The notes beneath the pieces are model-generated. The model made no database searches. It was not told where the DNA came from and saw nothing but the letters and a program-made list of their open reading frames with translations. 64,000 nt of DNA from Mangrovibacterium lignilyticum (GTDB lineage: Bacteria; Bacteroidota; Bacteroidia; Bacteroidales; Prolixibacteraceae). Location of the stretch: contig NZ_WKLH01000003.1 of the NCBI RefSeq assembly GCF_010882175.1, positions 310,001 to 374,000 of the forward strand, read 5' to 3'. A program made the position numbers and the translations under genes. This document shows, piece by piece, positions 8,495 to 17,631 of this stretch; the stretch's first letter is position 1; every line of letters starts with the position of its first letter.

Positions 8495-10153
8495 TTATGC
8501 TTCTGATGGTTCCAGGAACAACTTCATATCTTCATCGACTGATGTAATACCGGCAATGCCGAAGTTTTCAACCAGTACGCTGGCTACGTTTGGCGACAGG
8601 AATGCCGGCAATGTTGGTCCGAGGTGAATGTTTTTCACTCCCAGAGAAAGCAGGGCCAACAACACAATCACCGCTTTTTGCTCGTACCAGGCAATGTTGT
8701 AGGCGATTGGCAGGTCGTTTACATCTTCCAGTTCAAAAATCTCTTTTAATTTCAGTGCGACCACTGCCAGTGAATACGAGTCGTTGCACTGTCCGGCGTC
8801 GATCACGCGAGGAATCCCGTTGATGTCGCCCAAAGGCAATTTGTTGTAACGATATTTGGCACATCCTGCAGTCAGGATCACAGTGTCTTGCGGTAGTTTT
8901 TGTGCAAACTCTTCATAGTAGTCGCGGCTCATCATGCGGCCATCGCAACCAGCCATCACAAAGAACTTGCGGATCGCACCGGTTTTCACGGCTTCAACAA
9001 TCGGCTCGGCCAATGCAAAAACCTGGTTGTGTGCAAATCCACCAACGATTTCACCCTCTTCGATTTGAGTAGGAGCGGCACATTTTTTTGCATGCTCAAT
9101 AACTAGCGAGAAGTCTTTCATTTCACCTTCTTTGCGATCCGGAATGTGGATGGCGCCGGTTAATCCGCTGGCTCCTGTTGTGTAAATTCGGTCTTTGTAA
9201 GATGCTTTTTCGAGTGGTGGAACAATACAGTTGGTGGTGAACAGGATCGGTCCGTTGAAGGATTCGAACTCTTCTTTTTGTTTCCACCAGGCGTTTCCGT
9301 AGTTACCAACCAGGTGTTCGTATTTCTTGAATTCAGGGTAGTAGTTGGCCGGCAACATTTCGCTGTGGGTGTACACATCCACGCCGGTGCCTTCAGTTTG
9401 TTTCAGCAGGTCATCCATGTCGCGCAGGTCGTGTCCTGAAATCAGGATAGCTGGCTTGTTCCGAACACCGATGTTTACTTTGCTCACTTCCGGATTTCCG
9501 TATGCGCTGGTATTGGCAGCATCCAGCAGGGCCATCACATCCACACCGAATTTACCGGTTTCCAGCGTCAGGCCAACCAATTCGTCAACCGACAAATCTT
9601 GTGTTGTTTTCGCCAGGGCTTCCATCATAAAGTCGAAAATCTCTTGTTTTTCGTGTTTCAGGTTATAAGCATGTTCGGCATAAGCAGCCAGGCCTTTCAA
9701 ACCATAAATGATCAATTCTTTTAAAGAACGAACATCTTCGTTTGCTTCACTCAATACACCTACTTCTTCGGCTTTCGCTTCAAATTCGTCGCCGGTTGAG
9801 GCGGTCCAGTGCAATGAATCATGGTCGCCGATCAGCAGTCCTGCAGCCGCTACTTTACCTTTCAGTTCGTCACGGAATTTCAAGGTTTTTTTGATGCGAA
9901 TAACGAAGGCTGTGTGATCGAAGTTCGCATTGGTAATGGTGCTGAACAAACCGTCGAATACCACTTTGTTGGCTTTCTTGTCAGCCTGACCAACCGTTTT
10001 TAGCTGGCCGTTCAAAATTGAAACGCCTTTTAGAACGAACAGGAGGGTATCCTGTAAATTCGCTACATCACTGGTTTTTCCGCAAACTCCTTTGATCGTA
10101 CAGCCGATTCCTTTGGCCGCTTCCTGACACTGATAACAAAACATGTTTTCCAT
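8495..10153 (-). CDS. hcp: hydroxylamine reductase / hybrid cluster protein
   Basis: The 552-residue protein has the usual length of an Hcp. The N-terminal cysteines FCYQC (C6, C9) and GCTIKGVC (C18, C24) hold the cubane cluster. Hybrid-cluster segments are present, including [31 protein letters not shown] and AGQCNDSYS. It reduces hydroxylamine and, in other bacteria, acts as a nitric oxide reductase under anaerobic nitrosative stress. A ferredoxin-type gene lies 134 bp upstream on the same strand, and a divergent Crp/Fnr regulator beyond that. Start is MENM or the second M. Two decayed copies of its 3' end lie within 3.4 kb downstream. Confidence 0.96.
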   Translation of the reverse strand: MENMFCYQCQEAAKGIGCTIKGVCGKTSDVANLQDTLLFVLKGVSILNGQLKTVGQADKKANKVVFDGLFSTITNANFDHTAFVIRIKKTLKFRDELKGKVAAAGLLIGDHDSLHWTASTGDEFEAKAEEVGVLSEANEDVRSLKELIIYGLKGLAAYAEHAYNLKHEKQEIFDFMMEALAKTTQDLSVDELVGLTLETGKFGVDVMALLDAANTSAYGNPEVSKVNIGVRNKPAILISGHDLRDMDDLLKQTEGTGVDVYTHSEMLPANYYPEFKKYEHLVGNYGNAWWKQKEEFESFNGPILFTTNCIVPPLEKASYKDRIYTTGASGLTGAIHIPDRKEGEMKDFSLVIEHAKKCAAPTQIEEGEIVGGFAHNQVFALAEPIVEAVKTGAIRKFFVMAGCDGRMMSRDYYEEFAQKLPQDTVILTAGCAKYRYNKLPLGDINGIPRVIDAGQCNDSYSLAVVALKLKEIFELEDVNDLPIAYNIAWYEQKAVIVLLALLSLGVKNIHLGPTLPAFLSPNVASVLVENFGIAGITSVDEDMKLFLEPSEA

Positions 10154-10254
10154 TTGATTCGATTTTATATTTTATGATTTTTTTGACAATAGAATTCCAG
10201 GCCTCCCTTTTGAAGGCTTTTAGAGATTCAATAAAATGAATGATTGAAGTGATA

Positions 10255-10279
10255 AAGTCGGGGCCGCGCTCCCCGACTT
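10255..10279. terminator. hairpin between the ferredoxin gene and hcp
   Basis: AAGTCGGGG (10255-10263) pairs with CCCCGACTT (10271-10279) around a seven-base loop. On the minus strand it is followed by TTTATCA, a weak U-tract. It could attenuate readthrough from the ferredoxin gene into hcp or mark an RNA processing site. Confidence 0.55.
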
Positions 10280-10287
10280 ATCTTAGG

Positions 10288-11178
10288 TTAAATCCACTCT
10301 TCAGACAAAATATCTCCGCGAATACCGATCACGATTTCTTTCACCGGAACCTTGCGTTTAGCTCGTTCGGTGGCCATTTGAACCAGGTGACTGAGTCCGC
10401 CGCAGCAAGGGACTTCCATAATGGCGACCGTGATGGTATTGACTTTCGACTCGTCGATGAGTCGTATAATTTTTTCGAGGTAAATCGATTTTCCTTCGTC
10501 CAGCTTCGGACAGGCGATGACTAGTTTCTTGCCTTTGATGAATGATCCGTGGAAATCGCCGTGTGCAAAAGCAGTACAGTCGGCAGCAATCAGCAGGTCG
10601 CTTCCCTGGAAGTAACCCGCAGCCGGGTTGATCAGGTGCATCTGTACCGGCCATTGTTGCAACTGGCTTTGTCCACCTGCAGAAGGAGCCGCTTGGGGTG
10701 CCATCATAAATGCCGGTTTCTCGAAACTCACCGGAGCCGATCCGGGACATCCGCCGCCGCATCCTCCGCTTGTTGCCGCAGCTTCGGGCTTGCTGTTGTG
10801 CACCGCACTGATAATTGTCGGAACATCCAACTCAATGTGATCTTCGTTGGCTTTCAGGTAGCCGACAGCCTCTTTCAGAAAACCTGTTTCGTTGTGATCC
10901 TTCAGGTGTTTCAGGTGAGCAATCACCGTGTTGGCACCTTTGGGAATCATTTGCTGAATGACGATCGTCTCGTCGTATTCATCCGCTTCACGCTTTTCAA
11001 TTTCCAAAGCTCCTTGCGGGCAATGGCCCAGGCAGGCTCCCAGCCCGTCACACATCAGCTCGCTAACCAACCGGGCTTTTCCATCTATAATTTGAAGTGC
11101 TCCTTCGTGGCAGTTTGGTACACAGTCGCCACATCCGTTGCACAAATCTTCGTCTATTTTAATAATTTCGCGTATCAT
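10288..11178 (-). CDS. 4Fe-4S ferredoxin protein, Hcp partner
   Basis: The 296-residue protein begins with two ferredoxin cluster motifs: CNGCGDCVPNC (residues 11-21), then CDGLGACLGHC (43-53). The middle holds a flexible region with GGCGGGCPG, which may be a further metal site. The C-terminal half has ADCTAF, CPKLDEG and EVPCCGG, typical of iron-sulfur proteins found beside hcp in anaerobes. It is the natural electron donor for Hcp in this operon, by context. A TAnnTTTG promoter (11264-11271) and a Crp-type palindrome (11293-11308) lie upstream. Confidence 0.85.
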   Translation of the reverse strand: MIREIIKIDEDLCNGCGDCVPNCHEGALQIIDGKARLVSELMCDGLGACLGHCPQGALEIEKREADEYDETIVIQQMIPKGANTVIAHLKHLKDHNETGFLKEAVGYLKANEDHIELDVPTIISAVHNSKPEAAATSGGCGGGCPGSAPVSFEKPAFMMAPQAAPSAGGQSQLQQWPVQMHLINPAAGYFQGSDLLIAADCTAFAHGDFHGSFIKGKKLVIACPKLDEGKSIYLEKIIRLIDESKVNTITVAIMEVPCCGGLSHLVQMATERAKRKVPVKEIVIGIRGDILSEEWI

Positions 11179-11263
11179 CTTGTTTTGTTTTTCAGGTTAC
11201 TCAATGTGCAATCAATCTTTTCTTCGTCACTAATTCTTCGTTCCTTGCGATTGAATTACAGAA

Positions 11264-11271
11264 CAAAAATA
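11264..11271 (-). promoter_or_regulatory. -7 box of the ferredoxin-hcp operon
   Basis: The minus strand reads TATTTTTG, an exact TAnnTTTG. A TTTG at 11287-11290 lies 15 bp upstream, a little short for the -33 element. The transcript would start near 11258. Confidence 0.6.
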
Positions 11272-11292
11272 GGCTGTTGCTGTTAGCAAAAG

Positions 11293-11308
11293 TGTACCAA
11301 ATGTTACA
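11293..11308. promoter_or_regulatory. Crp/Fnr-type palindrome, probable HcpR operator
   Basis: TGTACC-AAAT-GTTACA is a 16-bp near-perfect palindrome. Its centre is about 42 bp upstream of the inferred ferredoxin-hcp start, the position of a class II Crp-type activator site. It ends 15 bp before the ATG of the regulator gene, so bound regulator could also limit its own synthesis. Confidence 0.6.
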
Positions 11309-11323
11309 AACCGGAACTTTTCT

Positions 11324-11998
11324 ATGCTAAATTTCGAATTACTTATCAAATCCCCGGTTTTTATGGGGCTCAACGCTGTTCAATTGGAAAAAATCATGGA
11401 CGGAATTCATTTTCAGGTCCGTCGTTTCGATAAAAATGAACAAGTGGTATATGCCGGAGATTCTTGTACAGAATTGATGTTGGTACTTTCAGGAAGTGTG
11501 AAAGGCGAGATGGCCGATTATACCGGGAAAACCATTAAAATTGAAGACATTGAAGCCCCCCGCCCTCTGGCTGCTGCTTTTTTGTTTGGAAAGAATAACC
11601 GGTTTCCGGTGAATGTGATTGCCAATGAGGCCGTGAGCCTGCTGTGTATTTCGCGTCCTGAATTCCTGAAAATTTTGCAAAAAGACCAGCGCATTTTGAC
11701 GAATTACCTGAACTCCATTTCGTCGAGGGCCCAGTTTCTGTCGTCTCGTATTAAGTTTTTGTCGTTTAAAACCATTCGCCAGAAGATTGCCCATTACCTG
11801 CTGGAGCTAGCGGGTGACCGTTTGGCTGTCGTTGAATTGCCGCTCTCGCAGGCACAATTGGCCGAGTTCTTTGGTGTAACCCGTCCGGCTTTGGCCCGTG
11901 CCATGGGAGAACTGGTTGCTGAAGGACTGGTCCAAACGCAACGCCGCACCATCCGCATTTTGGACAAGCAAAAGATGAATGACCTGCTGAAGGGATGA
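11324..11998 (+). CDS. hcpR: Crp/Fnr family regulator, HcpR-like
   Basis: The 224-residue protein has an N-terminal cyclic-nucleotide-type beta-roll (about residues 15-110), a long dimer helix, and a C-terminal winged helix with LSQAQLAEFFGVTRPALARA (about 175-194). The beta-roll has none of the four-cysteine signature of Fnr. Divergent orientation to the ferredoxin-hcp genes matches HcpR, which in Porphyromonas gingivalis activates hcp in response to nitrosative stress. Function here is inferred from family and position. Confidence 0.82.
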   Translation: MLNFELLIKSPVFMGLNAVQLEKIMDGIHFQVRRFDKNEQVVYAGDSCTELMLVLSGSVKGEMADYTGKTIKIEDIEAPRPLAAAFLFGKNNRFPVNVIANEAVSLLCISRPEFLKILQKDQRILTNYLNSISSRAQFLSSRIKFLSFKTIRQKIAHYLLELAGDRLAVVELPLSQAQLAEFFGVTRPALARAMGELVAEGLVQTQRRTIRILDKQKMNDLLKG

Positions 11999-12060
11999 TT
12001 GCCGAGTGTTCAGTGATCAGTCTCAGTTTTCAGTAAATATTTGCACTGACGCATTTAAAA

Positions 12061-14424
12061 TCAATTTTCGTTCGTCGAAATCGAATACGGTTTGCTGTCT
12101 TTTGCAATTCCCCATTTTTTATTGGGTTTTGCTGCCATATTGAAAACCAGCTCACCGCCTTTCATCAAATCCTCGTGAGTGATGAAGGTTTTGTCATAGG
12201 ACTTACCGTTCAGCGTTACCGATTGAATATAGATGTTCTTTTCGCTCAGTTTATTGGCTGTAACGGTGAATGTTTTGCTATCGCCAACTTCAATCACAGC
12301 TTCATTTACACAAGGACTTCCAATCACATATTCATTCGTTCCGGGGCAAACAGGGTAGAAGCCCATGCTGCTGAATATATACCAGGCCGACATCTGTCCG
12401 CAGTCGTCGTTGCCGCATAAACCATTGGGTGCCGGATTGTATTTGGTGTTGATAATATGGTGAATCTTCTCTGCGCTTTTCCAGGGGACGCTGGTCCAGG
12501 CATACAGGTAAGGAACATGATGGCTGGGTTCGTTGCCCTGCACATAACCACCAATAATGCCAACCCGGTCAATATCTTCCGATTCTTCAAAAAACTCATC
12601 AGGCAAGTGCATTTCAAAAAGCGAGTCCAGGCGTGAAATGAATTTCTTTTCGCTACCCAGAAGACGAATATAGCCGGCCACATCCTGCGGCTCGTAAAAT
12701 GAGTAGTTCCAGGCATTGCCTTCAATGTAACCTTCACCGGTTGTTTGCAAGGCATTAAAGTTTTCTTTCCAGCTGCCATCGGCATTCTTTGCACGGATAA
12801 AGCCTACTTCCGGATCGAACAATTTTTTATAGGACTGGGCACGTCTAAGGTAGGTTGAAGACTCGTCTGTTTTGCCGAGCGACTGTGCAAATTTGGCAAT
12901 GGTCCAGTCGTCGTACGCATACTCAAGTGTCAGCGATGCCGAGTTGTTCACTTTGTCAAAGGGCACATAGCCGTATTGCATATACTCTCCAATGCCGTCG
13001 TAACTTTTGTGCGTCGACGATTTGATCACGGCTTCGAAAGCTTTGTCGATATCGTAGTCCCGGATTCCTTTCATATAAGCATCGACAATGACAGGCACGG
13101 CATGGTAGCCAATCATGCACCAGTTTTCGTTATTGAAATGTGACCAAACCGGTAGCAGATGATGTACACTTTGCTCGTAATGTTTGATCATGGACACCAC
13201 CATGTCGTTGGCACGTTTAGGTTGAAGAACCGTAAAAAGCGGATGCAGCGCCCTGTATGTATCCCAAAGCGAGAACACCGTGTAGTCGGTAAAGCCGTCC
13301 GCCTGGTAAATATTGCCGTCCAGCCCGCGGTATTTGCCATCCACATCGTTGTAAGTAATCGGGTTGATGAAGGCGTGGTAGATGGAGGTGTAAAAAGCCA
13401 CCATCTTATCATGATCGGCCTTGATCTGAATTTTCTCCAGTTCTGTTTCCCAAGCCAGATGAGCTTCGGCTTTCGTTTTTTCAAAATCCCAGTCCGGGAT
13501 TTCGGTCTGCAAATTATTCAAGGCGCCTTCGGTACTTACAGCTGAAAGCGCAAATTTGATTTTCACCGGTTCTCCGTCGGTCACATCAAAATCAAAGTAG
13601 TTGACCATGTCGCGCGCTTCCATTTGCGGGAAGTTTTTGGTCTCGTCGAACTTGCGCCAAAAACCTTTGTAAAGCAGTTTTTCATCACTTTTCATCCCGT
13701 ATTCTTTTATCGGTTTCGAAAAGCTCATGGCAAAATAAAGGTAGCGGTTCCGGGCCCATCCGCGCGTGATCCGGTAGCCGGTTACAAGCGTATCATTTTC
13801 AACCCGAACTGACGCCCAGATGACTTTGCCCGGGTAGTTGTAGATGTTGTAATTCATATCGAGAATGATATGTCCGGTGTCGGTTTTCGGGAATGAGTAT
13901 TGGTGCAATCCGGTATGGGTGGTCGTGGTCAACTCGGCTGTGATGTCGTAGTCTTCGAGTAAAACTTTGTAGTATCCCGGGGTTGCAGACTCGTTTTCGT
14001 GGCTGAATCGGGAGCGGTAACCGGTTTCCGGATGTTCGGCTGTTCCGGGATTGATTTGTAATTTCCCGGTAGTCGGCATAATCAGAAAATCACCCAGATC
14101 GGAGTGCCCTGTTCCGCTGAAATGCGTGTGTGCAAAGCCAACAATGGTCGGGTCGGTATATTGGTAACCCGCGCAATAGCGGTACACTTCACCATTGTAG
14201 TGACCGTCGGCGCTGTAGGGAATCGTATCCGTTTCGGGACTCAGCTGAACCATGCCGAATGGAACGGTCGCGCCTGGGAAGGTATGCCCCATTTCCTGCG
14301 TACCAATAAAGGGGTCCACATAGTCACAAAGATCATCCGAAGGCTGTGCCTTCAGCATTGCAAAACTTCCAATAATTGCAGCTACAAGTAATAAGGGTTT
14401 TCTCATTCTGTATTGTTTAATCAT
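12061..14424 (-). CDS. GH92 family alpha-mannosidase, secreted
   Basis: The protein of about 787 residues has an N-terminal signal ending near LKAQ, then the GH92 opening YVDPFIGT, followed by GHTFPGATVPFGMVQLSPET. Further GH92 motifs are GTGHSDLGDF and, near the C-terminus, GNDDCGQMSAWYIFSSMG, the catalytic-site signature. GH92 enzymes are calcium-dependent exo-alpha-mannosidases, usually alpha-1,2, acting on glycoprotein mannans in the periplasm or at the surface. Start candidates are ATG 14424 and ATG 14406; the latter puts RKP right before the hydrophobic core. It lies just behind a basic secretory protein gene, so the two may be co-transcribed. No susC/susD pair is nearby. Confidence 0.93.
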   Translation of the reverse strand: MIKQYRMRKPLLLVAAIIGSFAMLKAQPSDDLCDYVDPFIGTQEMGHTFPGATVPFGMVQLSPETDTIPYSADGHYNGEVYRYCAGYQYTDPTIVGFAHTHFSGTGHSDLGDFLIMPTTGKLQINPGTAEHPETGYRSRFSHENESATPGYYKVLLEDYDITAELTTTTHTGLHQYSFPKTDTGHIILDMNYNIYNYPGKVIWASVRVENDTLVTGYRITRGWARNRYLYFAMSFSKPIKEYGMKSDEKLLYKGFWRKFDETKNFPQMEARDMVNYFDFDVTDGEPVKIKFALSAVSTEGALNNLQTEIPDWDFEKTKAEAHLAWETELEKIQIKADHDKMVAFYTSIYHAFINPITYNDVDGKYRGLDGNIYQADGFTDYTVFSLWDTYRALHPLFTVLQPKRANDMVVSMIKHYEQSVHHLLPVWSHFNNENWCMIGYHAVPVIVDAYMKGIRDYDIDKAFEAVIKSSTHKSYDGIGEYMQYGYVPFDKVNNSASLTLEYAYDDWTIAKFAQSLGKTDESSTYLRRAQSYKKLFDPEVGFIRAKNADGSWKENFNALQTTGEGYIEGNAWNYSFYEPQDVAGYIRLLGSEKKFISRLDSLFEMHLPDEFFEESEDIDRVGIIGGYVQGNEPSHHVPYLYAWTSVPWKSAEKIHHIINTKYNPAPNGLCGNDDCGQMSAWYIFSSMGFYPVCPGTNEYVIGSPCVNEAVIEVGDSKTFTVTANKLSEKNIYIQSVTLNGKSYDKTFITHEDLMKGGELVFNMAAKPNKKWGIAKDSKPYSISTNEN

Positions 14425-14459
14425 CAAGTTCAGGCAACCCGGTTGATGGTGTTTCAAAT

Positions 14460-15152
14460 TTAAATTTCAGGATTTGCGGTGTATTCCTTCCACAGTTCGG
14501 ATGGATTTTTTCCGGTTAACTTCACCCAAATATCGGCAGTATATTGGTGACTGCGCATGATTTTATCCATCTTTTCGATAAACCTCCGGTTTTTGTTTTT
14601 GACGATCCACGCAAAGAACCGGGCAGTTACCCGGTACGAATTATCAAAGTTTTGTTTTTCGGTAACTTTCGGAAGCGACCAGTTGGCCCCGGCATTGTCA
14701 AGCCCAAATTTGAAGCGCACGTAATCTGCAATTCCTTCCGTGATCCACCACGGGCCGTTGGTATTTCCGTAGGCTTGAACAATGTGCATCACTTCGTGGG
14801 TGACCACATCAATGTCGCCGGGATGCTGGGCGAACCAACGTGGATTGTAGACCACCCGGGCCTCTGAGGTGGCAGCAACACCATCATATTTTGGATCGAT
14901 AACAAAGGTAACCGTACGGGCCGATTTCGGGTTGAACTTTTTGCACATCGGAGGATACACCTCGAAGAAAGTTTCCTGAAGTATTTCAGCAAGTTCAGGG
15001 TTGAAAGAAGGTTCCTGGTTGATGAAAACCAGCGTGTACCCGGAATGTTGAATGGTCACGCTGTTGCTGGTTGTGTCGGCAGTTTGAGCTGAACCAACAA
15101 GTTGCGAAAGGCTTAAGAAACACAGCAGAACGAATCCAGTTTTTATGCTCAT
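14460..15152 (-). CDS. basic secretory protein family zinc metallopeptidase
   Basis: This 230-residue secreted protein has a signal peptide ending near VGSAQ. The zinc-peptidase motif THEVMHIVQAYGN contains HExxH, followed about 13 residues on by WWITEGIADYVRFK, where the glutamate and tyrosine of this family lie. This is the BSP (plant basic secretory protein) domain, a gluzincin-like fold. It is upstream of the GH92 gene on the same strand with almost no gap, so both may digest glycoprotein. A perfect 9-bp inverted repeat lies 55 bp upstream. Confidence 0.85.
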   Translation of the reverse strand: MSIKTGFVLLCFLSLSQLVGSAQTADTTSNSVTIQHSGYTLVFINQEPSFNPELAEILQETFFEVYPPMCKKFNPKSARTVTFVIDPKYDGVAATSEARVVYNPRWFAQHPGDIDVVTHEVMHIVQAYGNTNGPWWITEGIADYVRFKFGLDNAGANWSLPKVTEKQNFDNSYRVTARFFAWIVKNKNRRFIEKMDKIMRSHQYTADIWVKLTGKNPSELWKEYTANPEI

Positions 15153-15206
15153 GGATGGGTTTGTTTAACGGTTAAAAAGACCGGGACGATCGCCATTGGC
15201 CGAGTT

Positions 15207-15231
15207 CAGTAAAACTAAAAAGGTTTTACTG
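15207..15231. promoter_or_regulatory. palindrome upstream of the BSP/GH92 genes, candidate operator
   Basis: CAGTAAAAC (15207-15215) and GTTTTACTG (15223-15231) are perfect inverted 9-mers with a seven-base A-rich spacer. It sits in the divergent region shared with pgeF, nearer the BSP gene. The symmetry suits a dimeric regulator, but no regulator gene is adjacent. Confidence 0.4.
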
Positions 15232-15371
15232 TTGCGGTTTGTTTTTCGAAACGAATATTGCCGTCCCCGGGGAATTATATTCTCTTTTACAATACGCCTT
15301 GAGGTTTGTTTTTACTCATAAACAGTTCGCACATTTGGAACTTTTACCGGCAGTCGCACTTTTATAATCGG

Positions 15372-15379
15372 TATTTTTG
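15372..15379 (+). promoter_or_regulatory. -7 box of pgeF
   Basis: TATTTTTG is an exact TAnnTTTG. It lies 28 bp before the ATG at 15408 and downstream of the 5'-most possible start, which supports the short pgeF start. Confidence 0.55.
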
Positions 15380-15407
15380 TGTGAAACGATTTTTTAACTT
15401 CGATAAA

Positions 15408-16178
15408 ATGAAGAAACTACAAGCTGGGAAACGACATTTTTACCAATTCGACCAATTCCCCGAGGAAGGGTTGTTAAATTTCTGCTCGAGTAAGTCCGGT
15501 TGGGGAGGTGATGGGAATTGCCGGTTTACCGGGGACTCGCCGACTATTTTTGCCGATTACCGAAGTGAGTTGGCGGAAAGCCTTGGCTTGCAGGAAAAGC
15601 AGTTTGTATTTCCCCGGCAAACACACAGCAACAACGTTGCCGTGGTACGGGAAGCAACAACTGAGGCTGATATTCCCGATACCGATGCTTTGATTACAGA
15701 TGTCCCGGGTTTGTGTATTTGCGTGCAAACAGCCGATTGTGTTCCTGTTCTTCTATACGATCCTAAACAGCGGGTTGTGGCTGCCATTCATGCCGGTTGG
15801 CGTGGAACAGTCGGTAAAATTGTGGCCAAAACCGTGGAGATGATGCAGGATCAGTTTCAGTCGAAAGCTGAAAATCTGCTTGCCGGGATCGGTCCGTCCA
15901 TTTCAGCTCCAAACTACGAAGTTAGCGAAGACGTGATTCAACAGGTGAAAAATGAATTTTCAAATCATGAGGCGTTGTTAACAGCTTCCGGAAACAACGG
16001 AAAAGCTTACCTGGATTTGTGGCACGCCAATAAATCGTTATTGCTCGAAATGGGGGTTCCTTCGCAACAGATTGAGGTGATGGGCTTTTGTTCCTTTGGA
16101 GAGAAGGATGAATTCTATTCCGCGCGAAGAGAAGGTGCTGAAACAGGGCGTATGGTATGTGGAATCATTCTATTTTAA
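15408..16178 (+). CDS. pgeF: peptidoglycan editing factor PgeF (multicopper-laccase-like fold)
   Basis: The 256-residue protein starts at ATG 15408, since the longer frame begins upstream of the likely promoter. Metal-site motifs of the YfiH/PgeF family are present: QTHSNNV, TADCVPVLLYDP and HAGWRGT, with CSFGEKDEFYSARR near the C-terminus. In E. coli PgeF removes wrongly incorporated amino acids from peptidoglycan precursors; other members show purine nucleoside phosphorylase or laccase activity. It is a single-gene unit with a promoter before it and an 11-bp stem after it. Confidence 0.92.
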   Translation: MKKLQAGKRHFYQFDQFPEEGLLNFCSSKSGWGGDGNCRFTGDSPTIFADYRSELAESLGLQEKQFVFPRQTHSNNVAVVREATTEADIPDTDALITDVPGLCICVQTADCVPVLLYDPKQRVVAAIHAGWRGTVGKIVAKTVEMMQDQFQSKAENLLAGIGPSISAPNYEVSEDVIQQVKNEFSNHEALLTASGNNGKAYLDLWHANKSLLLEMGVPSQQIEVMGFCSFGEKDEFYSARREGAETGRMVCGIILF

Positions 16179-16196
16179 TCTCAACATATGTTGATA

Positions 16197-16222
16197 TCTA
16201 TCAATCTTTTTAGATTGATAGA
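16197..16222. terminator. 11-bp perfect hairpin after pgeF
   Basis: TCTATCAATCT (16197-16207) and AGATTGATAGA (16212-16222) pair around a TTTT loop. No T-run follows, so it may be an RNA-stabilising stem or an operator rather than a simple terminator. Confidence 0.5.
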
Positions 16223-16272
16223 GCCATATAACTTGGCTAACTTTCCGCCTCAAAAAATTGACTAATCAACCT

Positions 16273-17529
16273 ATGAGAATTTTAACGTGGAAAAAAATTG
16301 TTTTGGCAGGAAGTTTCTGCCTGGCAATGATTGGGGCGCAGGCAACTGATGGCTACTTTGGAGTTGGATATGGAACCATCAATAAAGGGCTGGCCGGCGC
16401 CGGTATAGCTTACTATCAAGGATCATTAATTAACGGAAACCCGGCAGGGGCTGTTTTCCTGGGGAAAAAGTACCAGGGATCCTTAAACTTCTTCAACCCA
16501 AACCGGAAATTTACTGTTGCTGGAAATCCTTCAGGAATGGATGGGACTTTCGGACTGATGCCCGGAACTGTCGAGAGTGACAGTAAGTTGTTCCTGATGC
16601 CTTCTTTGGGTGCCAATTGGATGATTGGCGAGCAATCGAGTTTATCTGTTGCTATTTTCGGAAATGGAGGGATGAATACAGACTATCCTTCAGCTGTGTT
16701 TTATGACCCAACTTCAGAAACAACAGGAGTGAATCTGGCACAAATGTTCGCTGATGTCACTTATTCGTTCAAAATCGCTGAAAATCACAGTTTAGGTTTG
16801 TCTGGCGTATTGGCTTACCAATATTTCGAAGCCAAAGGGCTGACTGCATTCTCGATGTTTTCATCTGATCCTGCAAACCTGACCAATAACGGTAAAGCCG
16901 GGAGTACAGGTTTTGGTTTTAAAGTGGGTTATATGGGAAAATTAGCTGAAGGGTTCACGATTGGTGCCATGTATCAAAGCAAGGTATTGATGAGTGAGTT
17001 TGATGAATATGCCGGCTTATTTGCTGAGCAGGGGGATTTTGATATTCCTGCCAGTTGGACTGCTGGTTTTGCCTGGGATATTACAGATGCTGTTTCGGTG
17101 ATGGCTGATGTGAAGCAAATTTTCTACGGAAATGTCAAGTCAATCGCGAATAGCATGATGCCTAATCTAATGACCGCTCAACTTGGAGCAAATGAAGGAG
17201 CTGGTTTTGGATGGGAAGATGCAACAATTGTGAAACTGGGTGTTTCTTGTTCGGCACTGGAAAAATGGATCTTCCGTGCCGGTTATTCCATGGGTGACAA
17301 TCCTGTTCCCAAATCGGAAGTGATGTTTAATATTTTAGCGCCCGGGGTAATTAGCAATCAGTTGGCTTTTGGATTCTCCAGAGATTTAGGAGAAAAGGGA
17401 AGTCAGTTTCATATGGCAATAAATTATGCACTAAATAACGACGTGACCGGTTCAAATCCTATGGATCCGGGACAGACGATCAAATTAGAAATGAATCAGC
17501 TTGAAGTGGAATTTGGTTTTTCATTCTAA
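16273..17529 (+). CDS. OmpP1/FadL-type outer membrane transporter
   Basis: The 418-residue protein starts at ATG 16273; a TTG five codons earlier is less likely. A signal peptide ends near IGAQA, followed by TDGYFGVGYGTINKGLAGAG, the N-terminal pattern of FadL/Toluene_X porins (NKGMGGAG-like). Alternating hydrophobic residues and the terminal FGFSF fit a beta-barrel ending in phenylalanine. FadL proteins move hydrophobic compounds across the outer membrane; the substrate here is unknown. A hairpin with seven T residues follows. Confidence 0.87.
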   Translation: MRILTWKKIVLAGSFCLAMIGAQATDGYFGVGYGTINKGLAGAGIAYYQGSLINGNPAGAVFLGKKYQGSLNFFNPNRKFTVAGNPSGMDGTFGLMPGTVESDSKLFLMPSLGANWMIGEQSSLSVAIFGNGGMNTDYPSAVFYDPTSETTGVNLAQMFADVTYSFKIAENHSLGLSGVLAYQYFEAKGLTAFSMFSSDPANLTNNGKAGSTGFGFKVGYMGKLAEGFTIGAMYQSKVLMSEFDEYAGLFAEQGDFDIPASWTAGFAWDITDAVSVMADVKQIFYGNVKSIANSMMPNLMTAQLGANEGAGFGWEDATIVKLGVSCSALEKWIFRAGYSMGDNPVPKSEVMFNILAPGVISNQLAFGFSRDLGEKGSQFHMAINYALNNDVTGSNPMDPGQTIKLEMNQLEVEFGFSF

Positions 17530-17563
17530 GCGTATTTGAAGGGTATATTCGTGAAAGTAAATC

Positions 17564-17593
17564 AGGCTCTGCTGTGCGGCAGGGCCTTTTTTT
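17564..17593 (+). terminator. terminator of the FadL-type gene
   Basis: AGGCTCTGC (17564-17572) pairs with GCAGGGCCT (17579-17587), one G-U pair included, and runs into a T-tract. Confidence 0.85.
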
Positions 17594-17608
17594 GTTCCCG
17601 CGAATCCC

Positions 17609-17616
17609 TACCTTTG
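17609..17616 (+). promoter_or_regulatory. -7 box of the queuosine precursor transporter gene
   Basis: TACCTTTG is an exact TAnnTTTG, 53 bp before the ATG. Transcription would start near 17622, leaving a leader of about 47 nt that is mostly one hairpin. Confidence 0.6.
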
Positions 17617-17631
17617 CGACCATAATATACG

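Noticed and set aside
10549-11286. 245-codon plus-strand ORF opposite the ferredoxin gene
   Set aside because: Antisense shadow of a clear iron-sulfur protein.
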